Shown piece after piece: positions 26,100 to 34,452 of a DNA stretch of 64,000 nucleotides. Source of the stretch: CAVPLM01 sp963713545 (lineage in GTDB: Bacteria > Actinomycetota > Thermoleophilia > RBG-16-64-13); the NCBI GenBank assembly GCA_963713545.1, contig CAVQME010000011.1, forward strand, positions 62,001-126,000. Direction: 5' to 3'. The translations under genes were made by a program, and so were the position numbers. Numbering within the stretch: position 1 is the first letter of the stretch; each line of letters starts with the position of its first letter. The notes beneath the pieces were generated by a model. The model did no database searches. It was not told the origin of the DNA and saw only the letters and a program-made list of their open reading frames with translations.

Positions 26100-26128
26100 A
26101 TTGTATCCCCGCCCGCCCCTAGGAGCAA
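26100..26128 (-). promoter_or_regulatory. Promoter for the short leader and 61-residue protein
   Basis: Minus-strand TTGCTC (26128-26123), a 17-base spacer and TACAAT (26105-26100). The start codon of the 24-residue ORF follows 7 bases after the -10 box. Confidence 0.6.
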
Positions 26129-26169
26129 ACGCGATCCTTCGCCCAGACGAGCCGAGTATCACTTCTGCC

Positions 26170-27405
26170 TCAAGGTTCCTGCAGATCCTCGCGCAGCAGG
26201 AGAAACTCCACTTCTTCCCCCGCCCGCACTCCTTTCGGGCCTCCAGGGACGAAGGCCAGGCCGTTGGCTCCCACCATCGAGCGCAGGATGCCCGATCCCT
26301 GAGCACCGGTGGAGCTGACGTGCCAGACACTCCCCTCGCGCCAGGCCCGTACCCGTACCACATACGTGCGTCCGTCTGTGTTGGCGACATCCTCGGCGAT
26401 GATGGCGCGATAAGAGGGCCGGGTGGTCTTGCGATAGCCCAGGAGACGTAGGAGAGCCGGCCGCACGAACAGCTCGAACGACACCATGGCCGAAACCGGG
26501 TTGCCGGGAAGGCCGAAGACCAACGTGCTACCCCGTACGCCAAACGCCAAGGGCTTGCCCGGTTTCATGGCCACGCCCCATAAGCGGCGCTCCACCCCGA
26601 GCTCATCCTGGACTTCCTTGACAAAGTCGAACTGCCCTACCGACACCCCCCCGGATGTGAGGAGCACGTCGTACTCCAGACCTTGCTCGACGAGCCTACG
26701 GGTTGCTTCGTAATCATCGGGGACGATGCCCAGCGCTTCCGCGTGGATCCCGAGTTGCTGACATTGGGCCCGCAACGAGTAACTGTTGGAGTTGCGTATC
26801 TTCCCGGGGCTGAGAGGCTGGTCGACCTCGACCAATTCGCTCCCCGTGGAGATGACCGCCACTCGCGGCTTCCGATGCACCTGGACGAACGGCGCACCCA
26901 GGCTGGCCAGTACCCCTATCTCCGCGGGGCCGAGGACACTCCCGGCAGCCAGCACCCTGTCGCCTCGAGCTACGTCCTCGCCAGCCCTGCGGATGTTCCT
27001 ACCCGGCCTGACCGCTTCAAAGACGAAAACGCGCCCGTCCTCCTCTCTGGTCGACTCGGACTGCACCACCGCGTCCGAACCGCCGGGCAGAGGAGCGCCC
27101 GTCATGATCTTGGCCGCCTCGCCCGGACCCAGCCGATGGGTAGCCACGTGCCCCGCGGGGATGGTCTCCGAGACGAGCAGTGTCACCGGAGAGTCCGCGG
27201 TCGCGTCGACCACGTCGGCGGCTCTCACGGCGAAGCCATCCATCCCGGAATTGTCGAATGGGGGCACACTGTGCGCCGCCACGATGTCCTCTCCCAGTAC
27301 AGCGCCTAGCGCCTCCGTGAGAGAGCGCGCCTCGAGCGGGAGTGGAGCCGCTTCGGCGAGGACTCGAGCCCTCGCCTCCTCTATGCTGACCAGCTTGCTG
27401 GGCAC
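26170..27405 (-). CDS. moeA: Molybdopterin molybdenumtransferase
   Basis: MoeA inserts molybdate into adenylylated molybdopterin. The 411-residue protein has the N-terminal helix SIEEARARVL and ALGAVLGEDI, the conserved VPPFDNSGMDGFAVR, MTGAPLPGGSDAVV, the MogA-like core VLTSGGVSVGQFDFVKEV (read VLLTSGGVSVG) and the site motif FGLPGNPVSAMVSFE. The open frame extends upstream, but GTG 27405 is chosen because AAGGG lies 7 bases before it and the protein then has normal length. No other molybdenum cofactor gene or molybdoenzyme is nearby. Confidence 0.93.
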   Translation of the reverse strand: MPSKLVSIEEARARVLAEAAPLPLEARSLTEALGAVLGEDIVAAHSVPPFDNSGMDGFAVRAADVVDATADSPVTLLVSETIPAGHVATHRLGPGEAAKIMTGAPLPGGSDAVVQSESTREEDGRVFVFEAVRPGRNIRRAGEDVARGDRVLAAGSVLGPAEIGVLASLGAPFVQVHRKPRVAVISTGSELVEVDQPLSPGKIRNSNSYSLRAQCQQLGIHAEALGIVPDDYEATRRLVEQGLEYDVLLTSGGVSVGQFDFVKEVQDELGVERRLWGVAMKPGKPLAFGVRGSTLVFGLPGNPVSAMVSFELFVRPALLRLLGYRKTTRPSYRAIIAEDVANTDGRTYVVRVRAWREGSVWHVSSTGAQGSGILRSMVGANGLAFVPGGPKGVRAGEEVEFLLLREDLQEP

Positions 27406-27460
27406 GAGCCGACCCTTCGACAGATTGAGTAGTTGCCGGTTCGCACTCGACCGGCCGAAC

Positions 27461-27477
27461 TTGCACTCTGAGTGTAA
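27461..27477. repeat. Near-perfect palindrome between moeA and the FlgM-like gene
   Basis: TTGCACTC, one base, GAGTGTAA: a 17-bp palindrome with one mismatch in the third position, in the 107-base divergent intergenic region. It could be a regulator site for either gene; no cognate regulator is nearby. Confidence 0.35.
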
Positions 27478-27512
27478 ACCGTTTGGAGCCCCTAGCCGAT
27501 AACAAGGATAGC

Positions 27513-27749
27513 ATGAGCACAAGCAGCCAAGAACCGATACCCCCGGCCGACATGAACGCAGACGCGACAGAGCGCACTTCTCTCCCAGGAAACGGATCCG
27601 GGCTACGGCGGCCCGCGCCGTCAAGGGCGGCTCGCCTGCGCGCTATCCATGATCTGGTGCGGTCCAACGGTTATCACGTGCCCGCTGGTCTCGTGGCCGA
27701 GCGCATGCTCGAGCAGGCCGGCACCGGCAAGCGCGATCCCCAGGACTAG
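27513..27749 (+). CDS. FlgM-like small protein (putative anti-sigma factor)
   Basis: A 78-residue protein from ATG 27513 with AAGGA 4-5 bases before it. The first 40 residues are polar and probably disordered. The end, ARLRAIHDLVRSNGYHVPAG then LVAERMLEQA, follows the C-terminal FlgM pattern (helix, G-x-Y, second helix) that wraps around sigma-28. No flagellar, chemotaxis or sigma-28 gene is present in the window, so the partner is unknown. Actinobacterial FlgM-like proteins without flagella may serve other sigma factors; this is inference. Confidence 0.6.
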   Translation: MSTSSQEPIPPADMNADATERTSLPGNGSGLRRPAPSRAARLRAIHDLVRSNGYHVPAGLVAERMLEQAGTGKRDPQD

Positions 27750-27812
27750 GGAACAAAACACAGCCCTGCGCTCGTCTCGCCTCTGCACGATACCCTCTTC
27801 GACCTCATCTAT

Positions 27813-27841
27813 TTGCCTCCTCGCTCCGGTGGGCATAGAAT
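27813..27841 (+). promoter_or_regulatory. Promoter for the M28-like membrane protein
   Basis: TTGCCT (27813-27818), a 17-base spacer and TAGAAT (27836-27841). The start codon at 27872 follows a GGGAGA ribosome site. Confidence 0.55.
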
Positions 27842-27871
27842 TCAGGGTCCGCAAGTGAACGGGAGACAAAT

Positions 27872-29704
27872 ATGCCGCTCACCATACGCCGGCGCTTGGT
27901 GGACCGCGTCCGACAGTATAGGAAGATGGCCTATGCGGTGTGCGCCGGGCTTGTCGTCCTCGCCGGCGCCGTGGTCTTCCTCTCCGTCTCCTCGCCGGCT
28001 TCGAGTGTAGAACTGGCCAGCGGTCCCACGTTCTTCGACCCCGACCGCACCATGCGGGTGGCCGAGGAGATGTTCATCTTTCCCAATCGAACCATCGGTT
28101 CCCAAGACGCGGCCGGGGCAACAGCGTGGCTGGAGGACGAGCTTTCCGAACTAGGCATACCCAGCGAGACAGACACGTTTACCACGACTTTGGGCGACGA
28201 GGAAGTCACGCTCAGCAATGTGACCGTCGTGCTGCAGGGCGCAAGCAAAGAGACCATCGTCGTCACGGCGCCGCGGGACATCTCCACGATCGTCAAGGTC
28301 GACCCCCTTGCCTATACGAGCGCCACGGCCATGCTTATCGAGTTGGTGCAGGTCTTCGCATCTCGCCCCCACCAGAAGACCCTGGTGTTCCTTTCCACGG
28401 AGGACGGTAACAGCGGGGGCCTCGGCGTGAGCAGGTTCCTGGATACCTACGAGGGCAGCCAGGACGCCAGCGTCATCCTCTCCATACAGGGGCTGGGCAA
28501 GGAACGGACCCGCGCACTGCAAGCAGGAGTGACCGCACCGCAAAACACGACCCCAGGGTGGTACGTGCAACTGACGGGCCGGATCCTCGAGAAGGCCGCG
28601 CTCGGCCTGCAAGTGCCAGGCATGCTCAGTCAGGCCGCCGACCAAGCCCTGGCGCTTTCGCGGGGGGACCAGGTGGCGGGCCTCAGCCGAGGCATCGCCT
28701 CGCTGATGCTCTACGACGAGACCTCGGGAAGCCCCACCGTAGCCGGGTTCTCCAACCAAGGCGCCGCGGTAGAGCGTCTGATCCTCTCGCTTGACGGGGC
28801 CACGGAGACGCCATCAGACCCCGGCACAGCCTTGCTGCTTCAGTCCGGGCGCTACCTTACCGACCAAGCCATCGCCCTGCTCGCTATCCTGATGCTGCTT
28901 CCCACCATCGCCGCACTGCTCATCTGGGTGTTCACGTCTCGCGTCACCGGCCGGGCCGCGCTGCGTCACCTGCGCAATCTGTTCTCGTTCGTGTTACCTC
29001 TGGGGTTCGTGTTCTTGATCGCCTACGTGTTGGCGCTTTTCGGTCTGATCCCCCGCTACAGTCTCCAGGTGCCGACGACCGCCGGCCCGGCCACGGATCC
29101 GCGCTTGGTCCCCACTCTCATCCTCATCGTAGTGGGGCTGGCAGCCTTGGTGCTCTCTCGGCATTTTCTGGGTTATCTCCGACCCCGGGAGGAAAGGGCG
29201 GCCACGGAGATGGCCCGACTCTCCACCGGCTTCCTCGGCCTGCTCGTCGGCCTCGCGCTCATGGTGTCCCGGTCTCCGTTCCTCCTTCTGCCCTGTATCG
29301 CTGCGGCCTGGGCCTGGCCACTCGCGACCTGCTTCGCCGAACCCGTGTACAACAGCGCCATCTGGCGGCAGCGGCTCACCACCAATGCACCCCTTCTTCT
29401 CCTCGGTCTCGTCGCGCCCATCATCCTCTACGTGTACGTGGCCACGGCCGGCGGTGTAGGCTGGTGGGGGACCTGGTGGTTCTTGCTGGTGCAGACGGTC
29501 TCCGGCGCATATGGTCTAAGGGGGCCGATGGCGATGGTGTTCATCACCGCCGCCTTCATGGTCTTGCTCGGGGTCAAGCGGATGCGCGTGGTCCCGATCG
29601 AGACCCTGGAAGTCACGGACGAATTGAGCCTGCTCGAGCTTCCGGTACCCCGCGAGCGGCGTTCACGCTCCCCGTCGCGTCCGCCGCTTTCACCGTGGAG
29701 CTGA
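27872..29704 (+). CDS. Polytopic membrane protein with degenerate M28-peptidase-like domain
   Basis: A 610-residue protein. One N-terminal transmembrane helix (about residues 20-40) leads to an extracytoplasmic domain of about 280 residues, then about seven hydrophobic helices and a short basic, serine-rich tail. The outer domain has the layout of M28 (Zn aminopeptidase) folds: NRTIGSQDAAGATAWLEDEL, a strand ending VVTAPRD where the family has its metal-binding His-x-Asp, a helix TAMLIELVQVFAS, and FLSTEDGNSGGLGVSRF where it has the EE pair. The first histidine is replaced, so zinc binding is probably lost. The plan recalls GPAA1-like membrane proteins. Function unknown. Confidence 0.65.
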   Translation: MPLTIRRRLVDRVRQYRKMAYAVCAGLVVLAGAVVFLSVSSPASSVELASGPTFFDPDRTMRVAEEMFIFPNRTIGSQDAAGATAWLEDELSELGIPSETDTFTTTLGDEEVTLSNVTVVLQGASKETIVVTAPRDISTIVKVDPLAYTSATAMLIELVQVFASRPHQKTLVFLSTEDGNSGGLGVSRFLDTYEGSQDASVILSIQGLGKERTRALQAGVTAPQNTTPGWYVQLTGRILEKAALGLQVPGMLSQAADQALALSRGDQVAGLSRGIASLMLYDETSGSPTVAGFSNQGAAVERLILSLDGATETPSDPGTALLLQSGRYLTDQAIALLAILMLLPTIAALLIWVFTSRVTGRAALRHLRNLFSFVLPLGFVFLIAYVLALFGLIPRYSLQVPTTAGPATDPRLVPTLILIVVGLAALVLSRHFLGYLRPREERAATEMARLSTGFLGLLVGLALMVSRSPFLLLPCIAAAWAWPLATCFAEPVYNSAIWRQRLTTNAPLLLLGLVAPIILYVYVATAGGVGWWGTWWFLLVQTVSGAYGLRGPMAMVFITAAFMVLLGVKRMRVVPIETLEVTDELSLLELPVPRERRSRSPSRPPLSPWS

Positions 29705-29707
29705 GTC

Positions 29708-30640
29708 CTAGAGATACCTTCTCCGCCAGAAGACGATTGCGAACGCCAACGAAACCACCAGCCAGATGACAATGGTCAGAGTGAAAGCGTGCGCGTACTT
29801 CTCAAACGGAAGGGCCACGTTCATGCCCCACATCGAGGCCACGATGGTGGGGATCGACAGCAGGATGGTCACCGATGTGAGGAACTTCAACACGCCGTTG
29901 AGGTTGTTCGAGATCACGGAGGTGAACGCGCCCATCATGGCCGAAAGCGTGTCGGCGTAGATCTTCGCCATCTCCGAAGCCTGTTTGTTCTCGACGATCA
30001 CGTCCTCGAGCAGGTCCTCGTCCTCCTCGTACATCTTGATGCTCTTCGTCCGCAGCAGCTTCTGAAGGACCGCCTCGTTGGAGTGGAGCGACGTCGTGAA
30101 GTACACCAGCGACTTCTGCAGTCCTAGCAGGTCGAAGATCTCGGCGTTCTTCATAGACGCCCGGAGTTCGCGCTCCAGCTTTTCGGTCTCCCGGTCGATG
30201 CGGCCCAGGTAGCGGAGGTAGAAGGCCGTTATCTGCTGAAGGATCTGGAAGAGGAAGCGGGTCTTCTTGAAGGTCGCGAAGCCCCGGAGGGTATCGCGCT
30301 CGAACTCGCCCAGGATCGGGTTAGGTCTCAGGCAGGTGGTGATGAAGTAGTCTGGATGTACCAACATCCCCAACGGGATGGTGTGGTAGCCCTGTTCTTC
30401 TTCGCTGCGCACCAGAACCGGGATGTCCACGATGACGTGAGTCAACCCATCCTCGATGTCTACCCGAGACTTCTCCTCCTCGTCCAAAGGGCTCTTGAGC
30501 AGATCGGACGGGATGCAGAGTTCCCGGCTGACCCGTTCCAATTCCTCCTCGGTGGGACTCACCAGATCGATCCAGGAGCCGGGTTCGAACTCCTCTAATC
30601 GCTCCAGACCCGTGGAGGTCGTTTTCAGAATGGCAAGCAT
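29708..30640 (-). CDS. corA: CorA family magnesium/divalent metal channel
   Basis: A 310-residue CorA protein. The long cytoplasmic N-terminal domain ends in the stalk helix, and two transmembrane helices follow. The selectivity motif GMN is present (MWGMN, about residues 272-274), followed by the periplasmic loop and a last helix ending WRRRYL. The family functions as a homopentamer. AAGGGGGTGA precedes ATG 30640. Its stop lies 3 bases from the stop of the convergent gene. No magnesium riboswitch was recognised upstream. Confidence 0.93.
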   Translation of the reverse strand: MLAILKTTSTGLERLEEFEPGSWIDLVSPTEEELERVSRELCIPSDLLKSPLDEEEKSRVDIEDGLTHVIVDIPVLVRSEEEQGYHTIPLGMLVHPDYFITTCLRPNPILGEFERDTLRGFATFKKTRFLFQILQQITAFYLRYLGRIDRETEKLERELRASMKNAEIFDLLGLQKSLVYFTTSLHSNEAVLQKLLRTKSIKMYEEDEDLLEDVIVENKQASEMAKIYADTLSAMMGAFTSVISNNLNGVLKFLTSVTILLSIPTIVASMWGMNVALPFEKYAHAFTLTIVIWLVVSLAFAIVFWRRRYL

Positions 30641-30780
30641 GACTCACCCCCTTCACCGGACATGCGGACGCACCGCGTTTCATCCCTATTGCTTCCCTCG
30701 CGTGATCAGGATTCTGGATCGGGGCCTCAGTCGGCCCGCACGTACATTGCTGCATTCTCTCATGGACCGTCTGCTCGCGC

Positions 30781-30786
30781 TATCAT
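30781..30786 (+). promoter_or_regulatory. Candidate -10 box of a leaderless promoter
   Basis: TATCAT lies 8 bases before ATG 30795 and no ribosome site is visible for that ATG. No strong -35 element was found. Confidence 0.35.
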
Positions 30787-30794
30787 TCTGAGCC

Positions 30795-33731
30795 ATGACG
30801 ATCTCAGCCGATCTGATCGAGCGAGACCTCCGCTCGATGATTCGCGGCGACATCGAGTTCGACCCGATCAGCCGCTACCTTTACGCCACCGATGCCGGTC
30901 TGAATCAGGTCGAGCCGTTAGGGGTGGTGTCGCCCCGAGACGCCGAGGATGTGATCCGCTTGGTGTCCTACGCGGCTGAGCAGGGTCTGTCTCTCGTCCC
31001 TCGAGGCATGGGCTCAGGATTGGCTGGCGGGGCAGTGGGCACCGGTATCCAGGTGGATTTCACCCGCTACATGAATTCTATTCTCGAGGTAGCCCCTGAC
31101 GGCTCCTGGGCCCGGGTGCAGCCGGGCGTCGTCATGGCATCCCTGAACCAGCATCTGAAGACTTACGGGACCTTCTTCGCTCCCGATCCCTCCAGTGAGA
31201 ACTACTGCAGCCTGGGAGGGATGATAGGGACCAACTCCTCTGGAGCCCGCACGGTGGCCTACGGAGGCACTAAGGACCACGTGCTTGCGCTGGAGGTGGT
31301 GCTGGCAGACGGTTCGACGTTCTCCGCGCGCCCCTACGCAGATGGCAGCCCGCAACTGGCGGCTCTCCTGGCAGCGAAGACCGGGGCCGGACACGCCTTT
31401 GCCTCCGTCGTGCCCGAGCTCCTCGAGAAGCAGGAGATCATCGCCGGCGGCATGCCCCGGGTGGTCAAGAACTGTTCGGGGTACCGAGTGGAGACCGTCC
31501 TCGGGCATGCAGCCCACCTGGGCGTGGCCAACTCGGACGCCCCCGTCGTGTTTCAGCTGCAGAACATGTTCGTGGGGGCCGAGGGCACTTTGGGCCTGGT
31601 CACCGAGGCCACCCTCAACCTGGTGCCCCTGCCCGCGCTGAGGGGCATCGCCATGGCCTACTTCCCCTCGGTGTTCGCCTCGGGAGAGGCCGTGCCCGGC
31701 ATCCTGGCTCTGTCTCCCACCGCGGTGGAGATCATGGACTCCCGCTTCCTGGGGCTGGTGCGTAAGCATGACTCGCGCGTCGACGCCATGCTTCCCGAGC
31801 GCACGGACACCGCGCTCCTCGTCGAGTTCGAAGGCCAGGACGAAGGGGAGCTCGACGAGAAGTTCGCCGGTCTTCGCCGGCATCTGGATACTACCGCTGC
31901 CCTGAAGATGGTCCGGGCCACTAGCGCCGCGGAGACCGACCGCCTGTGGACGGTGCGGAAGTCGGCCGTCGCCCTGGCTTTGCGCATGCCCGGACCGCGG
32001 CGGGCGCTCCCCTTCATCGAAGACGTAACGGTCCACCCCACGGAAGTGCCCGACTACGTCGACTTCCTGCAGCGGTTGTTCGACCGCGAAGGCGTGGACG
32101 CGGTCATGTACGGCCACCTAGGCGACGGCAATATCCACACGCGTCCCCTCCTCGATCCCAAGGATCCGGACGATCTGCGGACGATGCAGCGCCTCTATGA
32201 CGAGGTCTCCACCTACGTGCTCGGCATCCGAGGGACCATGTCCGGCGAGCATGGCGACGGGCTGCTCCGGACCCCTTATGTCCGGCAGATGTACGGGGAG
32301 GAGATCTACGCTCTCTTCGAAAGCATCAAGAATGCCTTCGATCCCCAGGGTGTGATGAACCCGGGGAAGAAGGTCGGGCCGCAGGAAGAGAGCGGGAGCC
32401 TGCTGCGAGATCTGCGCTACGGTGCAGGCTACAGGACGGTGCCCCAGGAGCCCATCCTCCACTTCCCGGGCACTGAATACGAGCGAGAGATCGAGAAGTG
32501 CCACGGGTGCGGACAATGCAAGAGCACCGTCGTCACCACGATGTGCCCCACCTACAAGGCCACCCGCCGGGAGCACGCCTCGCCCCGGGCGAAGGCCAAC
32601 CTCTTGCGGAGCATCATCACCGGCGCCCTCGACCCGGAGAGTACTCATGGCGAGGCCGCCGCGAAGACGGTGGCCGACTACTGCATCGTGTGCGGCATGT
32701 GCGCCGTGGAATGCCCTTCCAACGTGAACATCCCCAAGCTCATGCTCGAGGCTAAGACCAAGTACCGGGCAGCCCATCCAGGCGCGCTCACCGACATGAT
32801 CCTTGGCCGTGCGGAGATCGTCTCGCGCCTCGGCCACGCCTCGGCGCCGCTCGCCAACCGCCTGCTCAGGCAACCCATGGTGCGACGCCTGGCGCGGCCG
32901 CTCGTAGGTATCGACTCGCGACGGCCGATGCCGCCGTTTGCCCGTAGGACGTTCAGCGAGTCGGGCCGGGCGCACGGCGGCCCGCTCCCTGAGCGCTTCC
33001 CAGCCCCCACCGTGGCCTACTTCTACGACCTGTTCGCGGAGTACAACGATCCCCGCCTCGCCCAGACCGTCCAGCGCATTCTTGAGGCTCACGGCATCCA
33101 GGTGCTGCTCCCCGAGCAACGAGCCAGTGGCATCCCGGAGATGCTCTACGGCTACTTCGAAAGCGCTCGGGCGGCGGCGGAGTTCAACATCCGCGCCTTC
33201 TTGCCGGCGGTGAACGCCGGGGCGGCGCTGGTGAGCGCTGAGCCGACGGCCACCTTCGCCTTCAAGGTCCACTACCCGGACTATGCGCCCAGCCCCGACT
33301 GCTCCGTTGTCGCCAATGCTACCCACGACCTGGGTGAGTTCCTCGTCCGCTTTCGCGCGGACCACAGCGAGAACGTGCCCGCCGCCAGGCCGCTCCCATC
33401 CTACTATCGCCGAGTCGCGTACCACCAACCGTGCCACCTCAAGGCGCAACAGATCGATAACCCTGGTCTCGAGCTCTTGCGCGAGATCCCCGGCCTAGAA
33501 GTCGTCGATCTGGCGGCGGGTTGCTGCGGCATGGCCGGCACCTTCGGGATGAAGGCCGATACCTACGAACTTTCGATGCTAACGGGCAAGCCTCTCTTTG
33601 ACCGTATCGCCGAGGTCGCGCCCGATCTGGTGGTCAGCGAGTGCAGCACCTGCCGTATGCAGATAGCCCAGGGAACCGGCCTCCCCACAGTGCACCCCGT
33701 CACCCTGCTGGCCAGGGCGTACGGGGCGTAG
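30795..33731 (+). CDS. FAD-linked oxidase fused to Fe-S/CCG domain (GlcD-GlcF type, D-lactate/2-hydroxyacid dehydrogenase)
   Basis: A 978-residue fusion. Residues about 1-520 are a PCMH-type FAD domain (VPRGMGSGLAGGAVG, FVGAEGTLGLVTEATL) plus the GlcD C-terminal domain (YGHLGDGNIHTRPLLDP, SGEHGDGLLRTPYV). Then come two 4Fe-4S motifs, CHGCGQCKSTVVTTMCP and CIVCGMCAVECPSNV. The C-terminal part carries two CCG-type cysteine clusters (YHQPCHLKAQ with CCGMAGTFG; SECSTCRMQIAQG). This is the YdiJ/Dld2-like arrangement that oxidises D-lactate, glycolate or D-2-hydroxyglutarate and passes electrons to the membrane. The exact substrate is not readable. A glyoxylate/hydroxypyruvate reductase-like gene near 42 kb could relate metabolically. 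Confidence 0.88.
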   Translation: MTISADLIERDLRSMIRGDIEFDPISRYLYATDAGLNQVEPLGVVSPRDAEDVIRLVSYAAEQGLSLVPRGMGSGLAGGAVGTGIQVDFTRYMNSILEVAPDGSWARVQPGVVMASLNQHLKTYGTFFAPDPSSENYCSLGGMIGTNSSGARTVAYGGTKDHVLALEVVLADGSTFSARPYADGSPQLAALLAAKTGAGHAFASVVPELLEKQEIIAGGMPRVVKNCSGYRVETVLGHAAHLGVANSDAPVVFQLQNMFVGAEGTLGLVTEATLNLVPLPALRGIAMAYFPSVFASGEAVPGILALSPTAVEIMDSRFLGLVRKHDSRVDAMLPERTDTALLVEFEGQDEGELDEKFAGLRRHLDTTAALKMVRATSAAETDRLWTVRKSAVALALRMPGPRRALPFIEDVTVHPTEVPDYVDFLQRLFDREGVDAVMYGHLGDGNIHTRPLLDPKDPDDLRTMQRLYDEVSTYVLGIRGTMSGEHGDGLLRTPYVRQMYGEEIYALFESIKNAFDPQGVMNPGKKVGPQEESGSLLRDLRYGAGYRTVPQEPILHFPGTEYEREIEKCHGCGQCKSTVVTTMCPTYKATRREHASPRAKANLLRSIITGALDPESTHGEAAAKTVADYCIVCGMCAVECPSNVNIPKLMLEAKTKYRAAHPGALTDMILGRAEIVSRLGHASAPLANRLLRQPMVRRLARPLVGIDSRRPMPPFARRTFSESGRAHGGPLPERFPAPTVAYFYDLFAEYNDPRLAQTVQRILEAHGIQVLLPEQRASGIPEMLYGYFESARAAAEFNIRAFLPAVNAGAALVSAEPTATFAFKVHYPDYAPSPDCSVVANATHDLGEFLVRFRADHSENVPAARPLPSYYRRVAYHQPCHLKAQQIDNPGLELLREIPGLEVVDLAAGCCGMAGTFGMKADTYELSMLTGKPLFDRIAEVAPDLVVSECSTCRMQIAQGTGLPTVHPVTLLARAYGA

Positions 33732-33744
33732 AGACGCTGCCGCG

Positions 33745-33930
33745 TCACTTGTCGCAGAACAGAGTCCCACCCTTGGCCCAGCTCTCGCGCGAGTAGTCCT
33801 CGATGACCACGTCCACCTGGTCTTCGGGGGCGCCGGTGAACTTCACAACCACGTCGGTGATCTCCCGGGCCAGCCGGCGTTTCTGTTCAACACTGCGTCC
33901 TTCGAGCATCTTGACGACTATGAACGGCAC
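33745..33930 (-). CDS. 4-oxalocrotonate tautomerase family protein
   Basis: A 61-residue tautomerase. It starts at GTG 33930 with an excellent AGGAGG site, so the mature protein begins with the catalytic proline (PFIVVKMLEGRSVEQK). The helix RRLAREITDVVVKFTGAP and the strand VDVVIEDYSRESWAKGG follow the family, including the usual arginine positions. The longer open frame upstream is not needed. Such small tautomerases act on keto-enol substrates in aromatic degradation, but no degradation genes are near, so the physiological substrate is unknown. It converges with the FAD-oxidase gene. Confidence 0.88.
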   Translation of the reverse strand: MPFIVVKMLEGRSVEQKRRLAREITDVVVKFTGAPEDQVDVVIEDYSRESWAKGGTLFCDK

Positions 33931-34123
33931 GGAGTCCTCCTGGGTCGATGGGATGGTGGGACCTTTGGCAGCGCGCCACGTGTGCCCAGGTAATCTACCA
34001 TCCGCGGCGTCCTCCCTGACGACGTGGATGGGTCGGGGCCACCAGAACGGGACCAAGGTCGTAGCTGCTGCCGGCCGTACGCATGACACACTTCTCCGAG
34101 AGCACGCGGGCAAGGGAATGGGG

Positions 34124-34155
34124 TATGATGTGGTTATATAAAGCACCACTTTATA
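34124..34155 (+). promoter_or_regulatory. Promoter -10 box and palindromic operator of the Phd/PIN module
   Basis: TATGAT (34124-34129) is followed by a perfect inverted repeat TATAAAG (34137-34143), 5 bases, CTTTATA (34149-34155). The repeat covers the expected transcription start, so antitoxin binding there would repress its own operon, as in other Phd/YefM systems. The stretch is markedly AT-rich against its surroundings. Confidence 0.6.
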
Positions 34156-34172
34156 GCAAGGTAGATTCCGTC

Positions 34173-34433
34173 ATGCCGCGCATAGGCCTCCGTGACCTGA
34201 AGATTCACGCGTCCCAAGTACTTCGCGACGTGGAGAAGAACCGCATCCGCTACGTGGTCACGAAACGGGGTGAGCCTCAGGCCATCATCATCCCGTACTC
34301 CGCGCACGAAGAATCGGCACCCGTCGACCGAGAGGCTGCGTGGAACCGGATCGCCGACGCTTTGGCGGAGGTACGCCGCAGCTGGGATTCTCCTCTCACC
34401 GCGGAGGAGATCATTCGAGACATGCGGCACTGA
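34173..34433 (+). CDS. Phd/YefM-family antitoxin
   Basis: An 86-residue protein of the Phd/YefM fold: IGLRDLKIHASQVLRDVEKN is the DNA-binding N-terminal part, RYVVTKRGEPQAIIIPY the family strand, and the C-terminal half is the flexible toxin-neutralising region ending TAEEIIRDMRH. ATG 34173 is 17 bases after a palindromic operator. The toxin gene starts 19 bases downstream. Such antitoxins repress their own promoter; the operator position fits. Confidence 0.88.
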   Translation: MPRIGLRDLKIHASQVLRDVEKNRIRYVVTKRGEPQAIIIPYSAHEESAPVDREAAWNRIADALAEVRRSWDSPLTAEEIIRDMRH

Positions 34434-34452
34434 CGGTCGAGCGAAGGCCACC

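Noticed and set aside
32118..33449. 443-codon antisense frame in the FAD-oxidase gene
   Set aside because: No recognisable domain; the sense frame has all FAD, Fe-S and CCG motifs.
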